Counted from the first letter of the stretch, positions 51,747-60,677 are shown. The stretch is 64,000 nucleotides of DNA from Flavobacteriales bacterium (GCA_016705955.1 JADJKO010000001.1:797069-861068), one strand, 5' to 3'. Translations and numbers: made by a program. Notes: generated by a model from the sequence alone, not told the origin.

Positions 51747-53264
51747 TTATTTCTTCGCCTTGCGCTCGCGCAGCTTCAACACCAGGTCCTCGATCTGGTC
51801 CGCCGTCAGGCTCTTGCCCACGAAGCGGCGGTCACCATCCACCACGAAGAGCTTCGGTGTGCTGAAGACATCGTACGTATCGGCGTAGTTGAGACTTTCA
51901 ATGGTGGTGAGGCCGGGGATGAATTTCCGCGGATCCTTCTTCGCCTCGTCGAACACATGCCAGGTCAGGCCCACGTTCACCCAATCGAGGTTCTTCTCGC
52001 GGATGAACTTCTTCCAGTCCTTCATCAGCGTTTCATCCACGGCCTTGGCCACGGCATACACTTCGATACCAAGCGGACGCAGGCGTTCCGTGTACACTTC
52101 ATGGATCTTCGGGAGTTCCTCCTTGCAATGTCCGCAGTGCGGATCCCAGAAGATGATCACCACGTATTCCGCGGGTAGGTCATAGAAGTTGATCCACTTC
52201 TCCTCCGTGGTGTCCGTAAGCGCGAGGTACGGTGCCTTCTTCCCCAACACGAGCGGAGCCATCTTGTGTGCGCGCTCGCACAGCTTCACCATCTTGTCGG
52301 CATCCATCCAGTTCACCCGCGTGGTGCGGCCGTGATCCGGGCAGTAGTAGGTCTGGGCCATGTGTACGAACACCGCATCCATGCCCATGATGTCGCTGCT
52401 CTCGAATTTGTTCGTGATGTTGTGGACCATGTACTTGAACACATCGAGGCAGGTATCCGTTCGCGCGATCAACTCATCCGCGAGGCGGTCGATGGTATCG
52501 GGCACCTGCGGCACCACCTTGGTGATGTATTCCTCGAACTTGTTCGCGAAGACGGGCACGCGCACAATGCGGCGATCCGTGAGGTCGAAATTGTCCCAGT
52601 AGTGCGCGCGGTAATTGTAGTAGGCGGCTGCGCTGTCCACACTGCCATCCGGTTTGTGGGCGGGCGGCAATTCCACCACCATGCTCATCTTCACCAAGCT
52701 GGCTGCGAGTGTGCCGGGGTTGTTCGCCACAAGGTCGCGCTGGTACTTCTTCACATCCACATCCAACTGCTTCATTTCCTCCCGCACGGCAAGTCGCGCT
52801 TCTTCGTCCTTCGCCACATCCAGTCTGGCCTTCAACGCATCGCCGCGCAGCTTCTGGTCATTCAGGTAGCGGATGTAACCGATGAACAATTCATTCTCCT
52901 TGCTCTGCTTCACCTGTAAGGTACCCAACAGATCAGCCTTGGTGGTCGTGAGCTTGATCACCGGTTCGTTCACGATCATCTCGAAGTACTTCGGGCCGGG
53001 CACCACCACCGCGTACACGCCGGCTTCATATCCTTTCGGACTCTTGAACACCACGTTGCCCTTTCCATCGGCCTTGGCGGTATCGGTGTAGTAGAGTTTG
53101 TTGCCGTAGTAGTTGGCCAGGTATATGGTGTCGCCTTTGGCCACGCCGCCGATGAGCACTTCGATCGTGCGCTTGATGGCACCGGTCGCCGCCGGTTTCT
53201 GCGCGAACGAGGCGGTGACGGTGATGAGGGCGGTGATGGCGAGGAGGATCGTCCTTCGGTTCAT
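51747..53264 (-). CDS. Thioredoxin-fold protein with TlpA-like C-terminal domain
   Basis: 505-residue exported protein from the ATG at 53262-53264, signal peptide MNRRTILLAITALITVTASFAQ. The N-terminal beta-sandwich (VLIGGVAKGDTIYLANYYGNKLYYTDTA ... GVYAVVVPGPKYFEMIVNE) is DUF4369/5106-like. The C-terminal domain is thioredoxin-like: VVIIFWDPHCGHCKEELPKIHEVY with an active CGHC, and FSTPKLFVVDGDRR with the cis-Pro. The fold suggests a periplasmic thiol-disulfide oxidoreductase of the TlpA/ResA group. Converges on the giant repeat gene with nine bases between stops. The -7 box ends five bases before the ATG. Confidence 0.88.
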   Translation of the reverse strand: MNRRTILLAITALITVTASFAQKPAATGAIKRTIEVLIGGVAKGDTIYLANYYGNKLYYTDTAKADGKGNVVFKSPKGYEAGVYAVVVPGPKYFEMIVNEPVIKLTTTKADLLGTLQVKQSKENELFIGYIRYLNDQKLRGDALKARLDVAKDEEARLAVREEMKQLDVDVKKYQRDLVANNPGTLAASLVKMSMVVELPPAHKPDGSVDSAAAYYNYRAHYWDNFDLTDRRIVRVPVFANKFEEYITKVVPQVPDTIDRLADELIARTDTCLDVFKYMVHNITNKFESSDIMGMDAVFVHMAQTYYCPDHGRTTRVNWMDADKMVKLCERAHKMAPLVLGKKAPYLALTDTTEEKWINFYDLPAEYVVIIFWDPHCGHCKEELPKIHEVYTERLRPLGIEVYAVAKAVDETLMKDWKKFIREKNLDWVNVGLTWHVFDEAKKDPRKFIPGLTTIESLNYADTYDVFSTPKLFVVDGDRRFVGKSLTADQIEDLVLKLRERKAKK

Positions 53265-53269
53265 GGGCG

Positions 53270-53277
53270 CGAAAATA
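53270..53277 (-). promoter_or_regulatory. -7 box of the thioredoxin-fold gene
   Basis: The minus strand reads TATTTTCG (TAnnTTCG), ending five bases before the ATG at 53264. Transcription would start at or next to the start codon. Confidence 0.45.
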
Positions 53278-53365
53278 GGATCGGCGTCGGCGGGTCTTTC
53301 AAGGACCGTTCCACGGAACGACGGACCTTCAACGTGGACGGCGTCCGCTTGGCCGTTAAGAGTTG

Positions 53366-54445
53366 TCAATACGATCCGCCACCGTCGGCACTTGCAAGGG
53401 TCTTGAACTCGCTGGTGGTGTGAAAGGTGATCGAGGGATTGTTCCGCTTCTCCAGATCCAACATGTACGCGCTCGGCGCCATGAACACAGGGTTATCGTC
53501 CTTGTCCTGCACGATCTGTTGCGCCTTCACGCGGATGAAGCGATCCAATTCCTCCGGGTCAGTACTGGTCATCCAGCAGGCCATGTGCGCCGCGATCTGC
53601 TGGAAGGCGCACTTCGCTCCGTATTCATGCTCCAAGCGATAGGCGATCACCTCGAATTGTAGTTCGCCCACGCAGCCCACGACCTTCTTGTTCCCGGGTT
53701 GTTGGGTGAAGAGTTGTGCAACCCCTTCGTCCGTGAGCTGGCGGATGCCTTTGTCCAGTTGCTTGCTCTTCATGGGATCCAGGTTCACCAGTTCACGGAA
53801 GAGTTCCGGGGAGAAGGCCGGGATACCACGGAAGTTGAAGGAAGCACCGTCGGTGAGTGTGTCGCCGATCTTGAAGTTGCCGGTATCGAACAGGCCGATC
53901 ACATCACCGGGCCAAGCCTCGTCCACGATGGTCTTCGCAGCGGCGAGGAAATTGGTGGGGGTGGAGAAGCGTACGTTCTTGTCCAGCCGGACGTGGTGGT
54001 AATAGGTGTTGCGCTGGAATTGGCCGGAGCACACGCGCAGGAACGCGATGCGGTCGCGGTGGTTCGGATCCAGGTTCGCGTGGATCTTGAAGATGAAACC
54101 GCTGAAGCGCGGATCATCCGGTGCGATCTCGCCTTGGTCCGTCGGTCGTGGACCTGGCGGCGGCGCGATCCCCACGAAGGCATCGAGCACTTCCTTCACC
54201 CCGAAGTTGTTGAAGGCACTACCGAAGAAGACCGGCGCGATGCGACCCGCACGATACGCCTCCGTACTGAGCGGTTCGTACACGCCCTCGATGAGATCCA
54301 CATCCTCCCGCAAGGAGGCCGTGGCGTCCTCCACCGATGTGATCGACCATCGCCGGGTCATGCACGTCGTTGATCCGCACGCTGCTCTGTTCCACCTTGG
54401 TCTTGCCGGGGTCGAACATGCGCAGGCCCTTGCTGTATAGGTCAT
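53366..54445 (-). CDS. prfC: Peptide chain release factor 3, C-terminal part
   Basis: C-terminal frame of a frameshifted prfC. True coding runs from about 54335 (EDATASLREDVDLIEGVYEP) to the stop. Domains II and III are recognisable: RIAPVFFGSAFNNFGVKEVLDAFV, FIFKIHANLDPNHRDRIAFLRVCSG, ELVNLDPMKSKQLDKGIRQL, CVGELQFEVIAYRLEHEY and WMTSTDPEELDRF. RF3 recycles RF1/RF2 from the ribosome. The frame joins 54219-54983 after removing one G in the GGTGGAGG stretch near 54330. Confidence 0.88.
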   Translation of the reverse strand: MTYTARACACSTPARPRWNRAACGSTTCMTRRWSITSVEDATASLREDVDLIEGVYEPLSTEAYRAGRIAPVFFGSAFNNFGVKEVLDAFVGIAPPPGPRPTDQGEIAPDDPRFSGFIFKIHANLDPNHRDRIAFLRVCSGQFQRNTYYHHVRLDKNVRFSTPTNFLAAAKTIVDEAWPGDVIGLFDTGNFKIGDTLTDGASFNFRGIPAFSPELFRELVNLDPMKSKQLDKGIRQLTDEGVAQLFTQQPGNKKVVGCVGELQFEVIAYRLEHEYGAKCAFQQIAAHMACWMTSTDPEELDRFIRVKAQQIVQDKDDNPVFMAPSAYMLDLEKRNNPSITFHTTSEFKTLASADGGGSY

Positions 54446-54983
54446 ACACCCCTTGGAAGGTGGCGCCGATGCCGATGGGCCAGCTCATGGGCCGCACCTT
54501 GATGCGCAGCTTCTCCTCCAGTTCATCCAACAGGTCGAAGGGATCGCGGCCTTCGAGGTCGAGCTTGTTGATGAAGACGATCACCGGTGTGTTCCGCATC
54601 CGGCACACTTCCATGAGCCGCTCGGTCTGTGCTTCCACACCTTTCACGCAGTCGATCACCAACACCACGCTATCCACCGCAGTAAGCGTGCGGTAGGTAT
54701 CCTCCGCGAAGTCGCGGTGACCGGGCGTATCGAGCAGGTTGATGAGCTTGCCACCGTACTGGAAGGTCATCACGGAGGTGCTCACGCTGATCCCCCGTTG
54801 CCGTTCGATCTCCATGAAATCGCTGGTGGCCCCGCGACGGATCTTGTTGCTCTTCACCGCACCGGCCGTCTGGATGGCACCGCCATACAGCAGGAATTTC
54901 TCGGTCAGCGTGGTCTTTCCAGCGTCCGGGTGACTGATGATGGCGAAGGTTCGCCGGTGTTCGATGGCTTCGTGCAGATCCAT
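54219..54983 (-). CDS. prfC: Peptide chain release factor 3, N-terminal GTPase part
   Basis: GTPase half of RF3, from the ATG at 54981-54983. It has FAIISHPDAGKTTLTEKFLL (Walker A, about 13-32), ERQRGISVSTSVM (switch I), LLDTPGHRDFAEDTYR (switch II), DCVKGVEAQTERL and FINKLDLEGRDPF (NKxD). Reads normally to DVHDPAMVDHIG, after which the frame departs; the rest is in 53366-54445. The full protein of about 530 residues matches RF3. Divergent from the PQQ-dehydrogenase gene with promoters facing away from each other. Confidence 0.9.
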   Translation of the reverse strand: MDLHEAIEHRRTFAIISHPDAGKTTLTEKFLLYGGAIQTAGAVKSNKIRRGATSDFMEIERQRGISVSTSVMTFQYGGKLINLLDTPGHRDFAEDTYRTLTAVDSVVLVIDCVKGVEAQTERLMEVCRMRNTPVIVFINKLDLEGRDPFDLLDELEEKLRIKVRPMSWPIGIGATFQGVYDLYSKGLRMFDPGKTKVEQSSVRINDVHDPAMVDHIGGGRHGLLAGGCGSHRGRVRTAQYGGVSCGSHRAGLLR

Positions 54984-55010
54984 ATCGGCGCAATTCCCAC
55001 AACGGGGCGG

Positions 55011-55018
55011 CGAAAATA
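55011..55018 (-). promoter_or_regulatory. -7 box of prfC
   Basis: The minus strand reads TATTTTCG (TAnnTTCG), 27 bases before the prfC ATG. Confidence 0.4.
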
Positions 55019-55061
55019 GGTCTTGGTCGAACGTGGTTCCGGACCGAGGTGCATGGACGCC

Positions 55062-55069
55062 TAGTTTTG
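55062..55069 (+). promoter_or_regulatory. -7 box of the PQQ-type dehydrogenase gene
   Basis: TAGTTTTG (TAnnTTTG), 19 bases before the ATG at 55089, in the 105-base divergent gap with prfC. Confidence 0.45.
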
Positions 55070-55088
55070 GACAAACCCTTTTGGAACC

Positions 55089-56705
55089 ATGCTACGAAGA
55101 CCATCCCTGCTTTTCGCGCTCCTGCTCGTCGGGATCGTACGAGCGCAGGAAACCGCTGTTACGCTTCAACTGGAGCAGATCGCTACCGGCCTCACGCGCA
55201 TTTGTGACATCAGCCATTGCGGTGATGATCGGCTCTTCCTGACGCTACAGGCCGGGGTGATCAAGATCATGGATGCGAGCAACACCGTGTTGCCCACGCC
55301 GTTCCTGGACATCACCGACCGTGTGCAGAGCACGGAGAATGAACAGGGCCTGCTCGGTCTCACGTTCGACCCCGATTACCTCACGAATGGCTTCTTCTAT
55401 GTGGACTATGTGACCGGAAGCGGGAGTGGCACCACCCGTATCTCACGATTCTCAGTGACGGCGGATCCGAACGTCGCCGATCCGAACAGTGAGCAGATCC
55501 TTTACACCCGTGCGCAGCCCTTCTGGAACCACAATGGGGGTGATCTGGCCTTCGGACCCGACGGATACCTGTATGTGGGCTTCGGCGATGGAGGTAGTGG
55601 AGGCGACCCGAACAACAATGCGCAGAACATGAACATCGCTTTGGGCAAGTTGATCCGCATCGATGTGAGCGGACCGACCGGTTGGAGCGTTCCGCCGGAC
55701 AATCCCTTCGCTACCGCCACGGACACGCTTCCGGAGATCTTCGCCAACGGCTTGCGCAATCCGTGGCGCTGGAGTTTCGATGCCGTGACCGGCGACCTGT
55801 GGATCGGTGACGTCGGACAGGACGCCGTGGAAGAAGTGGACTTCTGGCCGGCGGGCGACTTGACCGGACCGAATTTCGGCTGGCGGTGTTACGAGGCGAA
55901 CAACGCATACAACACCGCTGGTTGCCTGCCCGCAGCATCCTATGTGGCACCCGTGGCAGCACATCCGCAGAGCCAACAGAATTGGTGCTCGGTGATCGGG
56001 GGGCGGGTGTATCGCGGACCCACCTACTGGCGCGTCGAGGGCAGGTACATCTACACGGACTATTGCGGTGGGCAGTTCTATACCCTGGAGCGGAACGACC
56101 TCGGCGCGTGGGTGCGCACGCAAGTGTTGGGTAATGGTGGCTTTGGGTTCTCCTGTATCGGGGAGAACAATTCGCTTGAGATGTACGCGGGCAACAACAG
56201 CAATGGCCGCTTGTACAAGATCAAGGAGGTATGCACCGCACAACGGCCGACCATCAGCGCGAACGCCGGTGTGATCACGAGCACGACAGCCACTGCCTAC
56301 CAGTGGTACCGATCCGGCACGGTCGTATCCGGAGAGACCGGCCAAGCCATCACCCCGACCGTGGAGGGCAACTACTATGTACTGGCCACTGTGAACACAG
56401 GCTGCCAGTTGTTCTCGGATACCCTTTGGTATTCACCGGTCGGCGTGGAGGAGGTTGAAGGCGTTTCCTATGTGGTCCGACCCATACCTGCGGATGACCG
56501 CATCTGGATCGATGGTGCGTTGCCTGCCGGTGCGGTGATGCGACTGATCGATGCAAGTGGAAGGGTCGTGATCGAGAAACGTGCGGGCAACTCCGCCACG
56601 TTCAGCATCGGTCTGGAAGGTGTTGTGGAAGGCGTCTATATCCTGCGTGCAACGCGCGTGGATGGTTCCGCGATCCTCCAACGATCGGTGACGATCGCGC
56701 GCTGA
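55089..56705 (+). CDS. PQQ-dependent sugar dehydrogenase-like protein with T9SS tail
   Basis: 538-residue exported beta-propeller of the soluble glucose dehydrogenase/sorbosone dehydrogenase family. Signal peptide MLRRPSLLFALLLVGIVRAQ. Landmarks: LEQIATGLTRICDISHCGDDRLFLT, NEQGLLGLTFDPDY, NHNGGDLAFGPDGYLYVGFGDGGSGGDP (PQQ/Ca-binding region), GLRNPWRWSFD and DVGQDAVEEVDF. An Ig-like segment (PTISANAGVITSTTATAYQWYRSG) and a T9SS tail (RPIPADDRIWIDGAL ... MRLIDASGRVVIEKR) follow. Probably a surface aldose/polyol oxidase or a glycan-binding propeller; the catalytic His is not assigned. Ends with a strong terminator. Confidence 0.88.
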   Translation: MLRRPSLLFALLLVGIVRAQETAVTLQLEQIATGLTRICDISHCGDDRLFLTLQAGVIKIMDASNTVLPTPFLDITDRVQSTENEQGLLGLTFDPDYLTNGFFYVDYVTGSGSGTTRISRFSVTADPNVADPNSEQILYTRAQPFWNHNGGDLAFGPDGYLYVGFGDGGSGGDPNNNAQNMNIALGKLIRIDVSGPTGWSVPPDNPFATATDTLPEIFANGLRNPWRWSFDAVTGDLWIGDVGQDAVEEVDFWPAGDLTGPNFGWRCYEANNAYNTAGCLPAASYVAPVAAHPQSQQNWCSVIGGRVYRGPTYWRVEGRYIYTDYCGGQFYTLERNDLGAWVRTQVLGNGGFGFSCIGENNSLEMYAGNNSNGRLYKIKEVCTAQRPTISANAGVITSTTATAYQWYRSGTVVSGETGQAITPTVEGNYYVLATVNTGCQLFSDTLWYSPVGVEEVEGVSYVVRPIPADDRIWIDGALPAGAVMRLIDASGRVVIEKRAGNSATFSIGLEGVVEGVYILRATRVDGSAILQRSVTIAR

Positions 56706-56720
56706 TCGGAACCTCTTGCC

Positions 56721-56763
56721 CGAAGCCCCTGTGGAGCCATTCTCCAGGGGCTTCGTTCTTTCC
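56721..56763 (+). terminator. Rho-independent terminator of the dehydrogenase gene
   Basis: 11-bp stem (56721-56731 with 56745-56755, CGAAGCCCCTG/CAGGGGCTTCG) followed by TTCTTTCC, 16 bases after the stop. Confidence 0.82.
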
Positions 56764-56835
56764 GGGAACTCCGCCGTGTGCGCGGTGTGGGAAACGTCCT
56801 TCCCTCTATCTTGCGCGGACCAACCCCGATCGCCC

Positions 56836-58815
56836 ATGCGCATACCCGTACTCCTTTTCGCCCTTGGACTCTACTCCTCGATCCACGCGCAGACCACGCT
56901 CTTCAGTGAAACCTTCGAGAGTTCACCGACGATCACCTTGAACACGACAGACCAGGGTGGCGTGAGCAATTCACCGGACAACACCTGGCTGATCAACAAT
57001 GCCTACACCGGCGGCGGTGGGACCGTGGTCTGCATCGGCTTTCCTTTTCCATTCAGTGTGCCCAACACACCGGCGCAGCCCGGTGGTGTTACCAGCCCGA
57101 ACGGGAACTACTTGCACATCACCAGTGTGGCCGCGCAGAACAGCGGCATCCTGAATAGCTGCTTCCTTGCGGCCGATGGCTTGTGCGCGAACGCCGCGAG
57201 CCACTTCGCACGGATGTCCACCGATGTGGCCACCGGGCCGGAAGACATCACCCTTTCCTTCTGGTGGCTTTGTTCCGGTGGAACGGCCAACTACGGCGAA
57301 GTGTACTACAGCACGAACAGCGGTACGTCCTGGACGCAGCTCACCACACCCATCAGCCAGTACCGCAACCAAGGCAATTGGGTGCAGCAGAGCATCACGC
57401 TCCCGGCCTTCTCCAACCAGGCCACCCTGCGTTTCGGCTTCCGCTTTTTCAACGGCACCACCACGAGCGCACAGGACCCTGCCTTCTCCGTGGATGATAT
57501 CCGCATCGTTTCCGCCACGGCGGTTCCCAACAGCATCACTACGGGAACCATCGCTTCCACGACCTATTGCCAAGGCGCACAACTCTCCGTTCCATACACG
57601 GCGGTCGGCGCGTACACCGGCGGGAACATCTTCTCCGCAGAATTGAGCGATGCATCCGGAAGCTTTGCCGCACCGGTCGTCATCGGCACATTGGCCTCCA
57701 CGGTCAGTGGTTCCATCAGCTGCACCATTCCTGCACTCACGCCGGTGGGTACAGGGTATCGCATCCGCGTGGTCAGCAACATGCCATCGACCACGGGAAG
57801 TGAAATGCGGTCGGACCTCAGCATCAACAGCGCACCGTATGCGGGGGCTGATGATGCGATCACGCTTTGCAAGAACTCCGGGCTGTACGACCTGATCATC
57901 TTCCTGGACGGCGCATCGAATTGTGGTACGTGGACCGGACCCGGTGGCGGTGCTTTCAGTGGAACGCTGAACACCAGTGCCGACAATGCCGGTGCCTATA
58001 CCTACACCACCAACTGTCCCGGTGGTTGCCCGCAGGACGCGGCCACGCTCACCATCACCTTACAGGATCCAGCATCAGCCGGGAACGATGTTTCGGCATC
58101 GCTTTGTTCCACAGGTGCGGCTGTTTCCTTGTTCAGCTATGTGAACGGCGGCGACCTCACCGGGATCTTCTTCTACAACGGCCAAGGAACCAACGGATCG
58201 TTCCTGAACACACCGGGCGTGTATGACCTCGTGTATGTGGTGTACGGAAGTGCGCCCTGCGCTAACGACACAGCCGAGTTCACCTTCACCGTGAATGCCG
58301 CGCCACAAGCAGGCACGAGTACCACGGTAACGGTCTGCCAGAACGCAGCACCCTTCGCGCTCTTGCCCTTGCTCGGCAACGCGCAGGCCGGTGGTACGTG
58401 GACAGGCCCAGGTGGTCCTTCCAACGGGATCGTGAACCCAGCCATCGGTCCGGCGGGATTGTACACATACACCGTTGTGGGCCTTGCACCCTGTGCGAAT
58501 GCGCAAGCCTTCGTGGCGGTAGTGATCGATCCGTGCCAAGGGATCGGAGATATCGGGAACGTGGATCACGGTATGCATTGGATCGGGCAAGAAGGAGTGG
58601 ACCATGTGATCCGGATCGAATCGAACGGATCGCCGCGGACCTCGAACTGCTCGATGTGCTGGTCGCAGTTCGCGTCTCAACGGCGGACCCTTCGAGGCCG
58701 GTGTGGTGCGCGTGCCGATCACTGCTGCGGCAGGCATCTATTTGCTCCGGCCTACAGGACAGGCTGCTGCGCTCCAGCTCCTGCATCGCTAGGCCTGTGC
58801 AGAAGTTGTGGATAA
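56836..58815 (+). CDS. T9SS-secreted jelly-roll/Ig-like protein (tail frameshifted)
   Basis: About 650 residues from the ATG at 56836, signal peptide MRIPVLLFALGLYSSIHAQ. A jelly-roll domain (LFSETFESSPTITLNTTDQG ... ITLSFWWLCSGGTANYGEVYYSTNSG ... DDIRIV) is followed by Ig-like repeats (YTAVGAYTGGNIFSAELSDASG, AGADDAITLCKNSG, AGNDVSASLCSTG, AGTSTTVTVCQNAAPF). The T9SS tail is scrambled: ADLELLDVLG in one frame (58630-58665) and GGPFEAGVVRVPITAAAGIYLLRPTG in another, ending at the TAG 58790-58792. Two indels explain this, so the listed frame past about 58620 is not genuine. Likely a surface adhesin or matrix protein. Confidence 0.78.
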   Translation: MRIPVLLFALGLYSSIHAQTTLFSETFESSPTITLNTTDQGGVSNSPDNTWLINNAYTGGGGTVVCIGFPFPFSVPNTPAQPGGVTSPNGNYLHITSVAAQNSGILNSCFLAADGLCANAASHFARMSTDVATGPEDITLSFWWLCSGGTANYGEVYYSTNSGTSWTQLTTPISQYRNQGNWVQQSITLPAFSNQATLRFGFRFFNGTTTSAQDPAFSVDDIRIVSATAVPNSITTGTIASTTYCQGAQLSVPYTAVGAYTGGNIFSAELSDASGSFAAPVVIGTLASTVSGSISCTIPALTPVGTGYRIRVVSNMPSTTGSEMRSDLSINSAPYAGADDAITLCKNSGLYDLIIFLDGASNCGTWTGPGGGAFSGTLNTSADNAGAYTYTTNCPGGCPQDAATLTITLQDPASAGNDVSASLCSTGAAVSLFSYVNGGDLTGIFFYNGQGTNGSFLNTPGVYDLVYVVYGSAPCANDTAEFTFTVNAAPQAGTSTTVTVCQNAAPFALLPLLGNAQAGGTWTGPGGPSNGIVNPAIGPAGLYTYTVVGLAPCANAQAFVAVVIDPCQGIGDIGNVDHGMHWIGQEGVDHVIRIESNGSPRTSNCSMCWSQFASQRRTLRGRCGARADHCCGRHLFAPAYRTGCCAPAPASLGLCRSCG

Positions 58816-59098
58816 GCTGAAGGGTCGGAATTCTTCCGCCTGGAACGCGTGGGACTACGTTCGCGTCACCAACGTTCTTTGAGCTCGGCCATCCGGAGGT
58901 CCGATCGTATCGGGGGGAATTCGGGAAGCGGCTGATGGGGTTCTCGGCCACATCGAACCTGGTAAGAGGTCACGCGCCGACCACAAGGTAGTTTGCCAGA
59001 CAGGCATCGAACCGCCGGACAGAGCGCGAGCATCGTCGCAAGAGGATCTGAGGCGCCGGAAACAGAACGAAGGGCATGCGATCAAGGCCACGGCCGAC
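58816..59098. other. Gene-free stretch before PhoH
   Basis: Together with the structured stretch that follows, a gap of about 480 bases between the Ig-like gene and phoH. I see no credible ORF; the long minus-strand frame here is the antisense shadow of phoH. A large imperfect hairpin at 59099-59160 is listed separately. Confidence 0.4.
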
Positions 59099-59160
59099 AT
59101 CGGATGGGAGCGGGGGGCCCCTACACGGTGTTCCCCGCTCTGTTTTGGTACCCATCCGAT
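59099..59160. other. Large structured hairpin upstream of phoH
   Basis: Outer stem ATCGGATGGG (59099-59108) with CCCATCCGAT (59151-59160), inner stem AGCGGGG (59109-59115) with CCCCGCT (59133-59139), and an 11-base bulge on the right arm containing TGTTTTGG. It is contiguous on the left and lies 110 bases before the phoH ATG, 80 bases before its -7 box. It could be a terminator of upstream transcription, a small RNA, or a remnant repeat. Confidence 0.45.
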
Positions 59161-59241
59161 CGTTCTTCTTGATCGCCGCTCGCAACGATCGATCGTGGAT
59201 AAGTGCGACCCGCAGCGCCCGCGCTCCGCATTGCACCCCGA

Positions 59242-59249
59242 TACTTTTG
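59242..59249 (+). promoter_or_regulatory. -7 box of phoH
   Basis: TACTTTTG (exact TAnnTTTG), 22 bases before the ATG at 59272. Confidence 0.5.
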
Positions 59250-59271
59250 GATCACACCGTTCATTGAGAGA

Positions 59272-60606
59272 ATGAAGAAGAAAGACCGGAAGATCTTCGT
59301 ACTCGACACCTCCGTGATCCTGTACGACCACTCGGCCATCACCAGCTTCGAGGAGCATGATGTGGCCATACCGATACAAGTACTCGAAGAACTCGACACC
59401 TTCAAAAAGGGGAACGATACGATCAATTACGAGGCGCGGGAATTCATCCGGCACCTCGACGAGATAGCCGACCGTGATGTGCTCACGGATTGGATCCCGC
59501 TGAACGGCGCCACGCATGGCAAGTTCAAGGTGGTGGCCAAGCACGACCTCAATGGCGTGGATGCCACCAAGGTGTTCCAGGACGGCAAGGTGGACCACCA
59601 GATCCTCAACGCCACGCTCACCATCCAGCGGCAGAACCTGGATCGGAAAGTGGTGCTGGTGACGAAGGATATCGCGCTCAGGCTCAAAGCGAAGAGCCTC
59701 AACATCGCCAGTGAGGATTACCTCACCGGCAAGGTGCGCAACGTGTACGAGACCTTGTACACCGGTCGCACCGTGGTGGAGGATTTCAAGGAGGAGAACA
59801 TCGATGCCCTCTTCGAGCGCGGCAGCATGCCCGTGGCGGAACTCGGCCTCGAAATGCCCAAGGGCAACCACTTCTACATCCTCAAGCACAAGAAGAAGAG
59901 CATCCTCGCCAAGTTCGATCCGCGCAGCGGTTCCGTGGACCGCGTGGAGAAGAAGCACGTGTTCGGCATCGGTCCGAAGAACGCGGAACAAGCGTTGGCG
60001 ATGAGCGCACTGCTCGATCCGGAGATCAAGCTCGTGACCATGCAGGGCTCCGCAGGAACCGGCAAGACGCTGCTCGCACTCGCGTGCGCACTGGAGCAAC
60101 GCCGCGAATACCGCCAGATCTACGTTACGCGGCCGGTGGTGCCGCTGAGCAACAAGGACATCGGCTACCTGCCCGGTGATATCCAGAGCAAGTTGGATCC
60201 TTACATGCAGCCGATCTGGGATAACCTTAAGCTGATCAAGGGTGGCTTCGACAAGCACGACAACACGCCCAAGCGCATCGATGAGATGCTGGAGAACGAC
60301 AAGATCTCCATCGCCCCGCTGGCCTACATCCGCGGTCGCAGCCTGAGCAATATCTTCTTCATCGTGGACGAAGCGCAGAACCTCACGCCACTGGAAGTGA
60401 AGACCGTGATCAGCCGCGCGGGGGAAGGAACCAAGATCGTCTTCACCGGCGATATCCACCAGATCGATACGCCCTACCTCGACAGCGAGAGCAACGGCCT
60501 CAGCTACCTCATCGACAAGGCCAAGGGCGATCCGCTCTTCGCGCACATCACGTTGGAGAAAGGCGAGCGTAGCCCGCTGGCCAATCTGGCGAACGACCTT
60601 TTGTAG
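59272..60606 (+). CDS. PhoH family protein with N-terminal PIN domain (PhoH2 type)
   Basis: 444-residue ATPase from the ATG at 59272. The N-terminal PIN-type nuclease domain (about 1-150) begins KIFVLDTSVILYDHSAITSF and has acidic residues expected for metal binding (DTSV, EELDTFKK, LVTKDIALRLKAK). The PhoH domain has GSAGTGKTLLALACALEQ (Walker A) and NIFFIVDEAQNLTPLEVKT (Walker B), plus RGRSLSN. PhoH2-type proteins are RNA helicase-nucleases coupling unwinding and cleavage. A 13-bp hairpin terminator follows. Confidence 0.93.
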   Translation: MKKKDRKIFVLDTSVILYDHSAITSFEEHDVAIPIQVLEELDTFKKGNDTINYEAREFIRHLDEIADRDVLTDWIPLNGATHGKFKVVAKHDLNGVDATKVFQDGKVDHQILNATLTIQRQNLDRKVVLVTKDIALRLKAKSLNIASEDYLTGKVRNVYETLYTGRTVVEDFKEENIDALFERGSMPVAELGLEMPKGNHFYILKHKKKSILAKFDPRSGSVDRVEKKHVFGIGPKNAEQALAMSALLDPEIKLVTMQGSAGTGKTLLALACALEQRREYRQIYVTRPVVPLSNKDIGYLPGDIQSKLDPYMQPIWDNLKLIKGGFDKHDNTPKRIDEMLENDKISIAPLAYIRGRSLSNIFFIVDEAQNLTPLEVKTVISRAGEGTKIVFTGDIHQIDTPYLDSESNGLSYLIDKAKGDPLFAHITLEKGERSPLANLANDLL

Positions 60607-60626
60607 GAACGGACCGCGCGCAACGC

Positions 60627-60655
60627 CAACGGCCCCGGAATTTCCGGGGCCGTTG
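60627..60655. terminator. Bidirectional hairpin terminator between phoH and the FN3 gene
   Basis: A 13-bp stem (60627-60639 with 60643-60655, CAACGGCCCCGGA/TCCGGGGCCGTTG) with a 3-base loop, after the phoH stop (60606) and before the end of the convergent gene (60678). Confidence 0.82.
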
Positions 60656-60677
60656 TTACAATGTCTTTATCCGCCGC

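Noticed and set aside
58855..60546. 563-residue minus-strand frame over phoH
   Set aside because: PhoH is unambiguous on the plus strand, and the minus frame is His/Val/Leu-rich without domains, as antisense shadows are.
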